Positions 28,044 through 37,438 of a DNA stretch of 64,000 nucleotides are shown here, piece after piece; position 1 is the first letter of the stretch; every line of letters begins with the position of its first letter. The notes beneath the pieces are model-generated. The model did no database searches. It had not been told where the DNA came from and saw nothing but the letters and a program-made list of their open reading frames with translations. The translations under genes were made by a program, and so were the position numbers. Origin of the DNA: Providencia rettgeri (GTDB lineage: Bacteria > Pseudomonadota > Gammaproteobacteria > Enterobacterales > Enterobacteriaceae); NCBI GenBank assembly GCA_900455085.1, contig UGTZ01000001.1, positions 4,337,501 to 4,401,500 on the forward strand, written 5' to 3'.

Positions 28044-30242
28044 ATGATCGTCGTTCAGGTGGCTTTACCTGTCCCATTAAACCGCACATTTGATTATCGC
28101 CTTCCTGATAACATGCCACTGCCAGTGATTGGCAGCCGTGTTATGGTGCCGTTTGGCAAGCGCCAAGCCCTAGGTATTGTGGTAAAACACAGTGATAAAA
28201 GCGAGTTTGCTGAAGATAAATTAAAAGCTATCGAACTGGTTCTCGACCATCAAACGCTCTTCCCTGATGATATTTGGCAACTATTATTGTGGTCTTCCCA
28301 ATACTATCACTACCCAATTGGCGAAGTACTATTCCACGCATTACCCACCCTATTGCGCCAAGGTAAACCTGCAGAATTTACCCCTATTTGGCAATGGCAA
28401 GTGACAGATGAAGGCTTAGCCGTTGACCTTAATGAGCTCAAACGCTCCCCAAAACAACAGCAGGCCCTCGCACTTTTACGTCGTAGACCCGTTTATCGCC
28501 ATCAAGTGAATGAGCTTGAAATCAGTGAAAGTGCTCTACAAGCACTGAAAAAGAAAGCTTATATTGAGTTACATCCCGTTCAACCGACGAGCGAAAAATG
28601 GCAACCAAACTTTACAGTTTGCGGTGAACGGTTGCGGCTTAATAGTGAGCAAGCCACCGCTGTCGGTGCTATACGCGCTGAAGATAACCAATTTTCGCCA
28701 TGGCTGCTCGCAGGGATAACGGGGTCCGGTAAAACAGAAGTGTATCTGAGCGTATTGGAAAATGTTCTTGCTCAAGGTAAACAAGCTTTAGTTTTGGTGC
28801 CTGAAATTGGCTTGACCCCACAAACTATCAGCCGCTTTCGTGAGCGCTTCAATGCGCCTGTTGATGTTTTACACTCAGGGCTGAACGATAGCGAACGTTT
28901 AGCAGTTTGGCTACGCACCAAGCAAGGTCAAAATGCCATTATTATTGGTACACGTTCGGCACTGTTCACGCCTTTCGCCCACCTTGGCATTATTATTATT
29001 GATGAAGAGCATGACAGCTCATACAAACAACAGGATGGTTGGCGTTATCATGCACGTGATTTAGCCGTTTTACGCGCTAAAAAGAACAATATTCCTATTG
29101 TGATGGGCACTGCGACGCCATCGTTAGAAACCTTACTAAATGTACAGCAACATAAATATCGGCAATTAAATCTCACTATTCGTGCCGGTAATGCACGCCC
29201 TGCGGCTCAACATCTTATTGACTTAAAAGGCCAGCCACTAAAATTTGGCCTTTCTCACTTATTAATTCAACATATTAAAGAACACCTTGCACAAAATAAT
29301 CAGGTGATTTTATTTTTAAATCGCCGTGGTTATTCCCCAGCATTAATTTGCCATGAATGCGGATGGATTGCTGAGTGCCAGCGCTGTGACCACTATTACA
29401 CCTTACATCAAAATTTCCATCAATTACGCTGCCACCATTGTGACAGCCAGCGCCCAATTCCTCACCAATGCCCACAATGTGGCTCAACGCATTTAGTGCC
29501 TGTTGGAATGGGAACTGAGCAACTTGAGGAAGGTATTTGTGAACTGTTCCCTGACACTCCCGTTACGCGTATTGACCGTGATACCACGAGCCGTAAAGGC
29601 GAACTGGAACAACATTTAAATCAAGTACATGAGGGGGGAGCTCGAATTCTTATTGGCACACAGATGTTAGCCAAGGGCCACCATTTCCCTGATGTCACCT
29701 TAGTCGCCTTATTAGATGTTGACGGAGCTTTGTTCTCGAGTGATTTTCGTGCAGCCGAACGGTTTGCTCAATTATACATACAAGTTTCTGGCCGAGCAGG
29801 GCGAGCCGGTAAACAAGGTGAAGTGTTCTTACAGACCCACCATCCCGAACACCCACTGTTGCTCACACTGCTTGAAGAGGGTTACAACGCATTTACCCAA
29901 GAAGCGATGGAAGAGCGCAGAATCGCCATGCTACCGCCTTACACCAACCATATATTGATCCGCTCAGAAGATCACAATAACCAAGATTCGCGTCAATTTC
30001 TGCAAAATGTGCGGCAATATATAACCCAACACCCACAAAGTGATGCAAAAATGTGGATTTTAGGCCCCTCGCCGTCGATTCAAGCTAAACGTGGCGGCCG
30101 ATTCCGCTGGCAATTGCTATTGCAACACCCTTCGCGACTTTATTTACAACAGTTTATGGCGAAACTATTGCCAGAAATTCTTCAACAACCAGAAAGCCGC
30201 AAAGTAAAATGGAATATTGATGTGGACCCAACTGATTGTTAA
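28044..30242 (+). CDS. priA: Primosomal protein PriA, replication restart helicase
   Basis: DNA helicase that recognises stalled forks and reloads the replisome. 732 residues, identical in length to E. coli PriA. Walker A is AGITGSGKTEVYL, the DEEH box is IIIDEEHDSSYKQQ, and the helicase motif VSGRAGRAGKQGEV is near residue 590. Eight cysteines in CHECGWIAECQRC and CHHC...CPQC pairs bind two zinc ions. Divergent from rpmE, as in E. coli. Confidence 0.97.
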   Translation: MIVVQVALPVPLNRTFDYRLPDNMPLPVIGSRVMVPFGKRQALGIVVKHSDKSEFAEDKLKAIELVLDHQTLFPDDIWQLLLWSSQYYHYPIGEVLFHALPTLLRQGKPAEFTPIWQWQVTDEGLAVDLNELKRSPKQQQALALLRRRPVYRHQVNELEISESALQALKKKAYIELHPVQPTSEKWQPNFTVCGERLRLNSEQATAVGAIRAEDNQFSPWLLAGITGSGKTEVYLSVLENVLAQGKQALVLVPEIGLTPQTISRFRERFNAPVDVLHSGLNDSERLAVWLRTKQGQNAIIIGTRSALFTPFAHLGIIIIDEEHDSSYKQQDGWRYHARDLAVLRAKKNNIPIVMGTATPSLETLLNVQQHKYRQLNLTIRAGNARPAAQHLIDLKGQPLKFGLSHLLIQHIKEHLAQNNQVILFLNRRGYSPALICHECGWIAECQRCDHYYTLHQNFHQLRCHHCDSQRPIPHQCPQCGSTHLVPVGMGTEQLEEGICELFPDTPVTRIDRDTTSRKGELEQHLNQVHEGGARILIGTQMLAKGHHFPDVTLVALLDVDGALFSSDFRAAERFAQLYIQVSGRAGRAGKQGEVFLQTHHPEHPLLLTLLEEGYNAFTQEAMEERRIAMLPPYTNHILIRSEDHNNQDSRQFLQNVRQYITQHPQSDAKMWILGPSPSIQAKRGGRFRWQLLLQHPSRLYLQQFMAKLLPEILQQPESRKVKWNIDVDPTDC

Positions 30243-30584
30243 CCCATGAACAATGTTAAAGGATTCATTTTATCTAGCCATTTAACTTTATAGGCTATAA
30301 CCAATATTGTCTTTGCAGCATATTGATAACTTTGAATTATTTACCCTATAATGCTAAACAACTAAATTGAGCGCTTTTTACACACATTGAGTTTCATTTA
30401 TCTTTTTACCCTTAGAATTATTTTCAAAATTTGCGAAGCAGCTCTAAAAAATGACGCAAGTCACACTTTTTATGCAAACTAGGTAACAGATATTATTGAG
30501 AAACCAATTAGAATAGCTACTAATAATGACGTACTTGCGCCATTCAAAAAAAGCAAACGATTAAATCAATCTAAGGAAGGCGTT
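30243..30584. other. Gap between priA and cytR
   Basis: 342 bp carrying the cytR promoter region with a CRP-like site (separate entry). No gene is recognised. Confidence 0.5.
30450..30465. promoter_or_regulatory. CRP-like site upstream of cytR
   Basis: AATGA-CGCAAG-TCACA matches the CRP consensus TGTGA-N6-TCACA at 8 of 10 positions. E. coli cytR is activated by CRP and represses itself, so a site here is expected. Called by eye. Confidence 0.5.
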
Positions 30585-31613
30585 GTGGAAAGTAAAAAAC
30601 ACAATAACACGGCAACGATGAAAGATGTTGCTAGTGCCGCGGGCGTTTCGACAGCGACGGTGTCAAGAACACTCATGAACCCGGAAAAAGTTTCTTTGCA
30701 AACACGCCAAAAAGTCGAACAAGCGGTGATGGATGTTGGTTATTATCCTCATAACCTTGCTAGAAGCTATAAGCGCAATGAATCAAAAACCATTCTTGTG
30801 CTTGTTCCCAATATCCGCGATCCGTTCTTTAGTGATGTCGTCTGCGGGATTGAAGAAATCGCTGCTCAAGAAGGCTATTTTGTTTTGATTGGAGACTGTA
30901 AACACCAAGAAAAACAAGAAAATGCTTTTATTAATCTCATTATTACTAAACAAATTGATGGTATGGTTTTACTGGGTTCCAATATTCCGTTCGATATCTC
31001 AACGGAAGAGCAGAAAAACCTTCCTCCGATAGTGATGGCAAATGAATTTGCGCCTGAGCTAAAACTGCCTACTGTGCATATCGATAACCTCACGGCTGCA
31101 TTTAATGCGACACATTACCTGCAAAAACAAGGCCATAAACTGATTGCTTGTATTGCAGGCCCTGATCATATGCCTTTAAGTCAATACCGTTTAGAAGGTT
31201 ATAAAAAAGCCATGTTGCGCACAGGTGAAAAATTGCGTGAAAATTATATTATTCGTGGCGATTTTACCCATGAAGGTGGCGCTGAAGCCGTGAAAACATT
31301 AATGTCACTTCCCGAACCACCTACTGCTATCTTTTGTCACAGTGATATCATGGCGATTGGTGCGATGTGGCAAGCGAAAAAAATGGGCTTGAAGCTCCCT
31401 GATGACCTTTCTTTTGTTGGTTTCGATAACTTAGAGCAATCAAAATACACCTTGCCAGCCCTAACAACTATTAATCAACCTCGTGCTGAAATTGGTCATC
31501 ATGCGATGCAATTACTGCTTGAGCAAATCCATGGACACAATGTAAACCCGGGCTCACGTCTCCTAGATTCTGATTTAATCATCAGAGAGAGCACAAAAGC
31601 GCCTAAAAGCTAG
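30585..31613 (+). CDS. cytR: CytR, LacI-family repressor of nucleoside genes
   Basis: Represses nucleoside uptake and catabolism genes in concert with CRP and is relieved by cytidine. 342 residues (341 in E. coli). The N-terminal helix-turn-helix is TMKDVASAAGVSTATVSRTL, followed by the hinge and a periplasmic-binding-like ligand domain with IDGMVLLGSN and VHIDNLTAAFNATHYL. The start is GTG at 30585 with AAGGAAGG just upstream. It precedes ftsN, as in E. coli. Confidence 0.95.
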   Translation: MESKKHNNTATMKDVASAAGVSTATVSRTLMNPEKVSLQTRQKVEQAVMDVGYYPHNLARSYKRNESKTILVLVPNIRDPFFSDVVCGIEEIAAQEGYFVLIGDCKHQEKQENAFINLIITKQIDGMVLLGSNIPFDISTEEQKNLPPIVMANEFAPELKLPTVHIDNLTAAFNATHYLQKQGHKLIACIAGPDHMPLSQYRLEGYKKAMLRTGEKLRENYIIRGDFTHEGGAEAVKTLMSLPEPPTAIFCHSDIMAIGAMWQAKKMGLKLPDDLSFVGFDNLEQSKYTLPALTTINQPRAEIGHHAMQLLLEQIHGHNVNPGSRLLDSDLIIRESTKAPKS

Positions 31614-31686
31614 TCAAAGTTGTTCAGGTTAAGTAACATGTTAAGCCAAATGATGACGAACAATTGATAACTAGTGAATTAATAGC

Positions 31687-32493
31687 GTGGCACAAAAAGA
31701 TTATGTAGCTCGGGGGCGCTCATCCGCCCGTAAAAAAAGCAAAGGTAAATCAAAGAAAGCACAAGGACTACCAATGACAACATTGGTTGTTGCTGTGGCA
31801 ATTGTCGTGCTATTTGTTGGCGGCCTGTTTTATATCACTCAAAATAAAAAGGACACACCGCCCCCCCAAGTTGTCACACCAACAACACCGGGAAGTACGC
31901 TTCCACCAAAGCCTGAAGAACGTTGGCGCTATATTAAAGAGCTCGAACGCCGTGGTGTGGATATGCCAAATATTCAACAACCGAGTACTGGCAATAATAT
32001 TGTGCGCCCATCAGATTTAACACCTGAACAGCGCCAGCTATTAGAACAAATTGATTCTGACAGACGCCAGCCTGTCACTAACTTGCAAGAAATCCCTGCA
32101 AACGGTAAACCAGTACCGCGCTCCCAAGTGCTCATCAATGAGCCAACTCAACCTATCGAGCCAGTACAACGTAAACCGGCGGTCAATATCCCTCCAAAAC
32201 TTGAGGCTCAACCAACCGCGCCCGCAGCTCAGCCACAAACGGCACCAAGCACTAAACCGACAAACAGCTTGCAAAATATGGTTGTTCAATGCGGTTCATT
32301 CCGTACAGCAGAACAAGCTGAATCTGTGCAAGCTACTTTGGCATTCTCAGGTATTGAAAGCCGTGTAAGCGCAGGTGGAGGTTGGCACCGTATCGTTTTA
32401 GGGCCTTATTCCAAGTCCACTGCCGAAAAAATGCGTGACCGCGCAGCAGGTGCAGGTGTTTCCGGTTGTATTCTTCGTGCTTCTGGGGGTTGA
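31687..32493 (+). CDS. ftsN: FtsN, essential cell division protein
   Basis: Late divisome protein that triggers septal peptidoglycan synthesis. 268 residues, shorter than the 319 of E. coli because the Gln/Pro-rich linker is reduced. There is a basic cytoplasmic N-terminus, one membrane helix at about residues 31-50, the essential helix region LPPKPEERWRYIKELE at 72-87, and a C-terminal SPOR domain from about 197 with the conserved cysteine pair Cys202 and Cys261. Start is GTG at 31687. Confidence 0.95.
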   Translation: MAQKDYVARGRSSARKKSKGKSKKAQGLPMTTLVVAVAIVVLFVGGLFYITQNKKDTPPPQVVTPTTPGSTLPPKPEERWRYIKELERRGVDMPNIQQPSTGNNIVRPSDLTPEQRQLLEQIDSDRRQPVTNLQEIPANGKPVPRSQVLINEPTQPIEPVQRKPAVNIPPKLEAQPTAPAAQPQTAPSTKPTNSLQNMVVQCGSFRTAEQAESVQATLAFSGIESRVSAGGGWHRIVLGPYSKSTAEKMRDRAAGAGVSGCILRASGG

Positions 32494-32563
32494 AAAATTC
32501 CTCCTTCCCCCCCATGTACTGTTTTAATGTACTCATGAGCGGTACTTTGTGGCTTCAACCTAG

Positions 32564-32599
32564 TTCAAGTGATAGTTAATTAGACAACTATCACTTGAA
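32564..32599. other. Perfect inverted repeat between ftsN and hslV
   Basis: A perfect 14-bp stem TTCAAGTGATAGTT / AACTATCACTTGAA with loop AATTAGAC, 60 bp before hslV. It could be the ftsN terminator (TTTATTCTTTT follows) or a stabilising hairpin in the hslVU leader, a role reported for a hairpin in the E. coli hslVU leader. The CTTGAA in its right arm also resembles a sigma-32 -35 element, but no good -10 element follows. Confidence 0.7.
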
Positions 32600-32659
32600 T
32601 TTATTCTTTTGAAAATCACATACAACCGCATTTTTTTGTAATAAACCAGGGGCTAACTC

Positions 32660-33190
32660 ATGACAACAATCGTAAGTGTTCGCCGTAATGGCCAGGTCGT
32701 AATTGGTGGTGATGGACAGGCGACGATGGGTAATACCGTCATGAAAGGCAATGTCCGCAAAGTTCGCCGTTTATACAACGACAAAGTCATTGCCGGATTT
32801 GCCGGTGGCACCGCAGACGCATTCACATTATTTGAACTGTTTGAGCGCAAACTCGAACTTCATCAAGGCCATTTAACGAAAGCAGCCGTTGAACTTGCTA
32901 AAGATTGGCGCACTGACCGCATGCTTCGCAAGTTAGAAGCCTTGTTAGCTGTCGCCGATGAACACACTTCACTGATCATTACGGGTAATGGTGATGTGGT
33001 TCAACCGGAAAATGACTTAATTGCTATTGGCTCCGGTGGCCCATATGCGCAATCAGCCGCACGTGCTTTGTTAGAAAATACAGACTTAAGCGCCAAAGAG
33101 ATCGCTGAAAAAGCACTCGCTATTGCAGGTGATATCTGTATTTACACCAACCATAATGTCAACTTTGAAGAAATTTCTTCAAAATCATAA
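32660..33190 (+). CDS. hslV: HslV, proteasome-like peptidase subunit
   Basis: Threonine peptidase of the HslVU (ClpQY) protease. 176 residues, the E. coli length. After removal of Met1 the N-terminus is Thr2 (TTIVSVRRNGQVVIGGDGQ), the catalytic nucleophile, and the GSGGPYAQSAARAL segment is conserved. 11 bp upstream of hslU, in the same operon, presumably heat-shock induced as in E. coli. Confidence 0.97.
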   Translation: MTTIVSVRRNGQVVIGGDGQATMGNTVMKGNVRKVRRLYNDKVIAGFAGGTADAFTLFELFERKLELHQGHLTKAAVELAKDWRTDRMLRKLEALLAVADEHTSLIITGNGDVVQPENDLIAIGSGGPYAQSAARALLENTDLSAKEIAEKALAIAGDICIYTNHNVNFEEISSKS

Positions 33191-33201
33191 GGATTGCTAG
33201 T

Positions 33202-34536
33202 ATGTCCGAAATGACTCCACGCGAAATTGTCAGCGAACTCGACAATCATATTATTGGCCAGAATAAAGCCAAACGTTCTGTTGCGATTGCTCTGCGTAAC
33301 CGCTGGCGCCGTATGCAGTTAAATGAAGTGTTACGTCACGAAGTCACCCCAAAAAATATTTTGATGATTGGGCCAACAGGGGTGGGTAAAACTGAAATTG
33401 CTCGCCGCCTTGCGAAATTAGCCAACGCGCCATTTATCAAAGTCGAAGCGACTAAATTTACTGAAGTCGGCTATGTCGGTAAAGAAGTTGACTCGATTAT
33501 TCGCGATTTAACTGACTCCGCCGTTAAAATGGTGCGTTTACAGTCTATTGAAAAGAATCGCTATCGTGCCGAAGAAATGGCTGAAGAGCGTATTTTGGAC
33601 GTTCTTATTCCACCAGCAAAAAATAACTGGGGGCAGTCTGAACCAACGGATGAGCATTCCCCTGCTCGCCAAGCATTCCGTAAAAAATTACGTGAAGGCC
33701 AATTAGACGATAAAGAAATTGAAATTGAAGTTGCTGCATCCCCTATGGGTGTTGAAATTATGGCGCCTCCTGGCATGGAAGAGATGACGAACCAGTTACA
33801 ATCCATGTTCCAAAACTTAGCAGGCCAAAAGCAGAAGCCACGTAAGATGAAAATCAAAGAGGCATTCAAACTGCTAGTTGAAGAAGAAGCGGCTAAATTA
33901 GTCAACCCTGAAGAGCTAAAAGAACAAGCGATTGAAGCAGTTGAACAAAATGGTATTGTCTTCATCGATGAGTTCGACAAAATTTGTAAACGTGGTGGTC
34001 AAAGCTCAGGGCCAGATGTCTCTCGAGAAGGGGTTCAACGCGATTTACTGCCATTAATCGAAGGCTGCACCATTTCGACTAAGCACGGCATGGTCAAAAC
34101 TGACCACATTCTGTTTATCGCTTCAGGTGCGTTCCAAGTTTCGAGCCCATCAGACTTGATCCCTGAACTCCAAGGTCGCTTGCCAATTCGTGTTGAATTA
34201 CAAGCGCTGACAACTGAAGATTTTGTGCGTATTTTGACGGAACCAAATGCCTCATTAACTGAACAGTATAAAGCGCTGATGGCAACAGAAGGCGTGAATA
34301 TTGAATTCACGACTGACGGTATTCGTAAAATTGCGGAGTCCGCATGGCAAGTCAATGAGTCAACCGAAAACATTGGTGCTCGTCGCTTGCACACCGTGCT
34401 TGAGCGTTTAATGGAAGATATTTCTTTCGATGCCAGTGACCGTAACGGGCAAACTATCCAAATCGATGCAGACTATGTCAGACAGCACTTAGATGAGCTG
34501 GTGGCGGATGAAGACCTGAGTAGATTTATTTTATAA
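33202..34536 (+). CDS. hslU: HslU, ATPase subunit of the HslVU protease
   Basis: AAA+ unfoldase that feeds substrates to HslV. 444 residues, against 443 in E. coli. Walker A is GPTGVGKT at residues 57-64, Walker B is GIVFIDEFDKI, the pore motif GYVGKEV is present, and the C-terminal tail SRFIL inserts into HslV to activate it. The variable I-domain lies between the two Walker motifs. Confidence 0.97.
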   Translation: MSEMTPREIVSELDNHIIGQNKAKRSVAIALRNRWRRMQLNEVLRHEVTPKNILMIGPTGVGKTEIARRLAKLANAPFIKVEATKFTEVGYVGKEVDSIIRDLTDSAVKMVRLQSIEKNRYRAEEMAEERILDVLIPPAKNNWGQSEPTDEHSPARQAFRKKLREGQLDDKEIEIEVAASPMGVEIMAPPGMEEMTNQLQSMFQNLAGQKQKPRKMKIKEAFKLLVEEEAAKLVNPEELKEQAIEAVEQNGIVFIDEFDKICKRGGQSSGPDVSREGVQRDLLPLIEGCTISTKHGMVKTDHILFIASGAFQVSSPSDLIPELQGRLPIRVELQALTTEDFVRILTEPNASLTEQYKALMATEGVNIEFTTDGIRKIAESAWQVNESTENIGARRLHTVLERLMEDISFDASDRNGQTIQIDADYVRQHLDELVADEDLSRFIL

Positions 34537-34584
34537 TCTTATTAATTATCTGGTTTTCATGTATCCTTAATATACATCGACTAA

Positions 34585-34613
34585 AGTGCAGCTTTTATCG
34601 CTGCACTTTTTTC
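34585..34613 (+). terminator. Terminator after hslVU
   Basis: Stem AGTGCAGC / GCTGCACT with loop TTTTATC, followed by a T-run. Confidence 0.85.
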
Positions 34614-34723
34614 TATTAAATATTCTGCCCATTACATTGAAAATACTCAGGTATCTCTCTATATGATGGGCTATTAAATTATTAAGAACACATCTCTAAA
34701 GAGTTTGAATTATAGGTAACTGC

Positions 34724-35647
34724 ATGCAGTCGACATCCACAACAATAAGTCGTAAACAAGCTTGGATTGAAAGTCTCCGCCCTAAAACCCTACCTTTAGG
34801 GGTGATTGCGATTGTGACAGGCTCTGCACTCGCTTATTTAACTAATAATTTTAAATGGCCCGTCGCTTTATTAGCACTCATCACGGCGGGTTTATTACAG
34901 ATTTTATCTAACCTTGCGAATGACTATGGTGACGCAGTCAAAGGCTCTGATACAGCAGAACGTATTGGTCCATTACGTGGTATGCAAAAAGGTGTTATCA
35001 CGCAAGCGGACATGAAAAAGGCGCTCAGACTAAATATTACAGCAGCCTGCCTTTCTGGCTTACTGTTAATTATTGTTGCGTGCGAAAAGCCAGAGGATGC
35101 CATTGGTTTCGTCGCATTAGGCCTTATTGCTATCGTTGCTGCAATTACCTATACCGTTGGCAAAAAACCCTATGGGTACCTAGGGTTAGGGGATATTTCT
35201 GTCTTAATTTTCTTTGGCTGGCTAAGTGTTATTGGGACTTATTATTTACAAGCTAATAGTTTTAATATCATCACTGTCCTGCCCGCAACTGCCTGTGGGT
35301 TGCTCTCTGTCGCAGTACTGAATATCAATAATATGCGTGATATCGAAAATGATATTAAAGCAGGTAAAAACACCTTAGCGGTACGTTTAGGTCCCCAAGG
35401 GGCTCGGATTTATCACACCATTATTATTGTTGCGGCAATTTTATGTTTGGCATTTTTTAACCTAATTTACTTGCACGGGTGGAGTGGTTGGTTATTTTTA
35501 TTAGCCGTACCGATGCTAATGAACCATTTACGCCGCGTTCTGAGTGACCCTACCCCAGAAGGCATGCGTCCTTTACTCGAAAATATGGTGAAAGCTGCAC
35601 TCGTGACCAACGTTTTATTCTCCATTGGCGTTGTAATGAGCAAATAA
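34724..35647 (+). CDS. menA: 1,4-dihydroxy-2-naphthoate polyprenyltransferase MenA
   Basis: Attaches the prenyl tail to dihydroxynaphthoate to make demethylmenaquinone, for anaerobic respiration. 307 residues (308 in E. coli). A UbiA-family membrane protein with about eight or nine membrane segments and two Asp-rich motifs: LANDYGDAVKGSD for the prenyl diphosphate and INNMRDIENDIKAGK. It lies between hslU and rraA, the conserved order. Confidence 0.95.
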   Translation: MQSTSTTISRKQAWIESLRPKTLPLGVIAIVTGSALAYLTNNFKWPVALLALITAGLLQILSNLANDYGDAVKGSDTAERIGPLRGMQKGVITQADMKKALRLNITAACLSGLLLIIVACEKPEDAIGFVALGLIAIVAAITYTVGKKPYGYLGLGDISVLIFFGWLSVIGTYYLQANSFNIITVLPATACGLLSVAVLNINNMRDIENDIKAGKNTLAVRLGPQGARIYHTIIIVAAILCLAFFNLIYLHGWSGWLFLLAVPMLMNHLRRVLSDPTPEGMRPLLENMVKAALVTNVLFSIGVVMSK

Positions 35648-35766
35648 CAGTCACTATTTGTCGTTTTTTTGACTTTTTCCGCCTATTTTTAGGCGGCTAA
35701 CTTTGCCAAGTACTGTTGAAAAGGGATATACTGGCTACCTCTTGCAGCAAAAAAGACCTAACTCCT

Positions 35767-36291
35767 ATGAAATATGATACATCCGAACTCTGCGATATTT
35801 ACCAAGAAAGCGTTAATGTGGTAGAACCCCTTTTCTCCAACTTTGGTGGACGTACTTCATTTGGCGGTCAAATCATTACAGTTAAGTGCTTTGAAGATAA
35901 TGGCCTACTGTATGATTTGCTGGAAGAAGACGGCACTGGGCGCATTCTACTGGTTGACGGTGGCGGCTCTGTCCGTAAGGCACTCATTGATGCTGAAATT
36001 GCAAGACTCGCCGTTGATAACCACTGGGAAGGCATTGTGGTTTATGGTGCCGTCCGTCAGGTGGATGCACTAATGGAGCTTGACCTCGGTATTCAAGCTA
36101 TTGCGGCGATGCCTGCAGGTTGCCCAGATGAAGGCATCGGTGAAAGTGATATCCGCGTTAATTTCGGCGGCGTCACTTTCTTCTCAGGTGATTACCTTTA
36201 TGCCGATAATACTGGCATTATTCTTTCTGAAGAGCCATTAATCCCGTCTGAGAACGACGATTTTATCGAAGATGACAATATCGACGCATAA
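35767..36291 (+). CDS. rraA: RraA, regulator of RNase E activity
   Basis: Homotrimer that binds and inhibits RNase E, altering mRNA turnover. 174 residues. The core is nearly identical to E. coli RraA (161 residues), including VDGGGSVRKALIDAE, YGAVRQVDALMELD and VNFGGVTFFSGDYLYADNTG. The C-terminus carries an extra acidic tail (SENDDFIEDDNIDA). The frame is open 17 codons upstream, but the family N-terminus MKYDTSELCDIYQE places the start at 35767. Confidence 0.95.
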   Translation: MKYDTSELCDIYQESVNVVEPLFSNFGGRTSFGGQIITVKCFEDNGLLYDLLEEDGTGRILLVDGGGSVRKALIDAEIARLAVDNHWEGIVVYGAVRQVDALMELDLGIQAIAAMPAGCPDEGIGESDIRVNFGGVTFFSGDYLYADNTGIILSEEPLIPSENDDFIEDDNIDA

Positions 36292-36310
36292 TCCGTTAAA
36301 AATTCTATAA

Positions 36311-36345
36311 ATAAGGGCTGCAATAATTTGCAGCCCTTATTTTTA
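36311..36345 (+). terminator. Terminator after rraA
   Basis: A 12-bp stem ATAAGGGCTGCA / TGCAGCCCTTAT with loop ATAATT and TTTT after it. Confidence 0.85.
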
Positions 36346-36353
36346 TACTCTAC

Positions 36354-36891
36354 TACGCGAGGTATGACGAAAGTTTCTCTAAACCCTACAGCGTGAGATA
36401 TAACAAAGATTTCTCTAAATAATTCGTGTTGTAGGTAGGCGGCAAAGTCGATAAGACCCTAGGAGCATACACAAGTATGTGACTCGGGCGAAGAGACGAA
36501 GCCAGCGCCCTACAATGTGAGGCATAACAAACATTTCTCTAAATAATTCGTGTTGTAGGTAGGCGGCAAAGTCGATAAGACCCTAGGAGCATACATAAGT
36601 ATATGACTAGGACGAAGAGACGAAGCCAGCGCCCTACAATGTGAGATATATTTCTCTAAATAATTCGTGTTGTAGGTAGGCGGCAAAGTCGATAAGACCC
36701 TAGGAGCATACATAAGTATGTGACTAGGGCGAAGAGACGAAGCCAGCGCCCTACAATGTGAGATATATTTCTCTAAATAATTCGTGTTGTAGGTAGGCGG
36801 CAAAGTCGATAAGACCCTAGGAGCATACATAAGTATGTGACTAGGGCGAAGAGACGAAGCCAACACCCCTACAACGCGAAGTATGACGAGA
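36354..36891. repeat. Tandem ERIC array (four units plus a collapsed one)
   Basis: Four ERIC units begin with TTTCTCTAAATAATTCGTG at 36410, 36534, 36651 and 36768, so the periods are 124, 117 and 117 bp. The second to fourth units are nearly identical over their shared length. Ahead of them, 36374-36409 is a relic in which the ERIC 5' end joins directly to its 3' end, with the middle deleted. The array ends with GAAGTATGACGAG next to the zapB stop. It fills the convergent gap between rraA and zapB. Confidence 0.9.
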
Positions 36892-36893
36892 AA

Positions 36894-37133
36894 TTACACT
36901 TCTTCCATCTTACCTAGCAGAGTCCGTAAACGCTCTTGCCAAGCTTGCTGCTCTTGTTTTAATTGTTCATTTTCACGCACCAGTGAATCCGTACCTGACT
37001 TTGCTGTTTCCAACTCTTGGCTTAGTGCACCATTTTTATCTTTTAATTCATCGATTTCCATTTGTAACAGTGTGATTGTATCAATCGCTTGTTGGACTTT
37101 GGATTCTAGTTTTTCAAATACTTCAAATGACAT
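36894..37133 (-). CDS. zapB: ZapB, cell division coiled-coil protein
   Basis: Small coiled-coil protein that links ZapA and the Z-ring at mid-cell. 79 residues (81 in E. coli). It is almost wholly heptad-repeat sequence (FEKLESKVQQAIDTITLLQM through KQEQQAWQERLRTLLGKMEEV) and ends with the same MEEV. The stop codon lies 3 bp from the end of the ERIC array. Convergent with rraA and divergent from glpF. Confidence 0.94.
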   Translation of the reverse strand: MSFEVFEKLESKVQQAIDTITLLQMEIDELKDKNGALSQELETAKSGTDSLVRENEQLKQEQQAWQERLRTLLGKMEEV

Positions 37134-37296
37134 AATTCTGGTCTCCCTTATCAGCTTTTACACGATTGTAAGTAGCATGATCCTCTGTGTCCAGTTCCTT
37201 CCTTCTGAATCGTAATAACCTTCATAAAAAAACACTGGTCAGATCACATCACAAAGGTCGAATTCATCACTATTTTTGATTGTTTTGTTTCGCTTT

Positions 37297-37312
37297 AGTG
37301 ATGCAACACACA
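37297..37312. promoter_or_regulatory. CRP-like site upstream of glpFK
   Basis: AGTGA-TGCAAC-ACACA matches CRP TGTGA-N6-TCACA at 8 of 10 positions, 127 bp before glpF. The E. coli glpFK operon is CRP-activated. Confidence 0.5.
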
Positions 37313-37337
37313 TTTTTCAATTTCGATATTTCTCGTT

Positions 37338-37357
37338 TATGTTCTTTAACGATAAAT
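37338..37357. promoter_or_regulatory. GlpR-like operator upstream of glpFK
   Basis: TATGTTCTTTAACGATAAAT resembles the GlpR consensus ATGTTCG-N-NCGAACAT, mainly in its left half. The position fits repression of glpFK by GlpR. Called by eye; the right half is poor. Confidence 0.4.
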
Positions 37358-37438
37358 TCACAGTTAATGATTTTCGATTAGAAAATCTTAACTTAAAAAA
37401 ACATTACAATATTTTTCATTTTCGTAGGATAGAAACAT

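Larger units (their letters stand above)
37134..37438. other. Control region between zapB and glpF
   Basis: 305 bp between divergent zapB and glpF, holding the CRP-like and GlpR-like sites listed separately. Nothing else is recognised. Confidence 0.5.

Noticed and set aside
36510..36866. A 118-codon minus-strand frame with a repeating 39-residue unit
   Set aside because: It is a by-product of the ERIC array: 117 bp is divisible by three, so one chance frame stays open through the units. No ribosome site and no family match.
36354..36891. Regular repeats that could be taken for a CRISPR array
   Set aside because: The units are 117-124 bp with no unique spacers, and they match the ERIC consensus; no cas genes are nearby.
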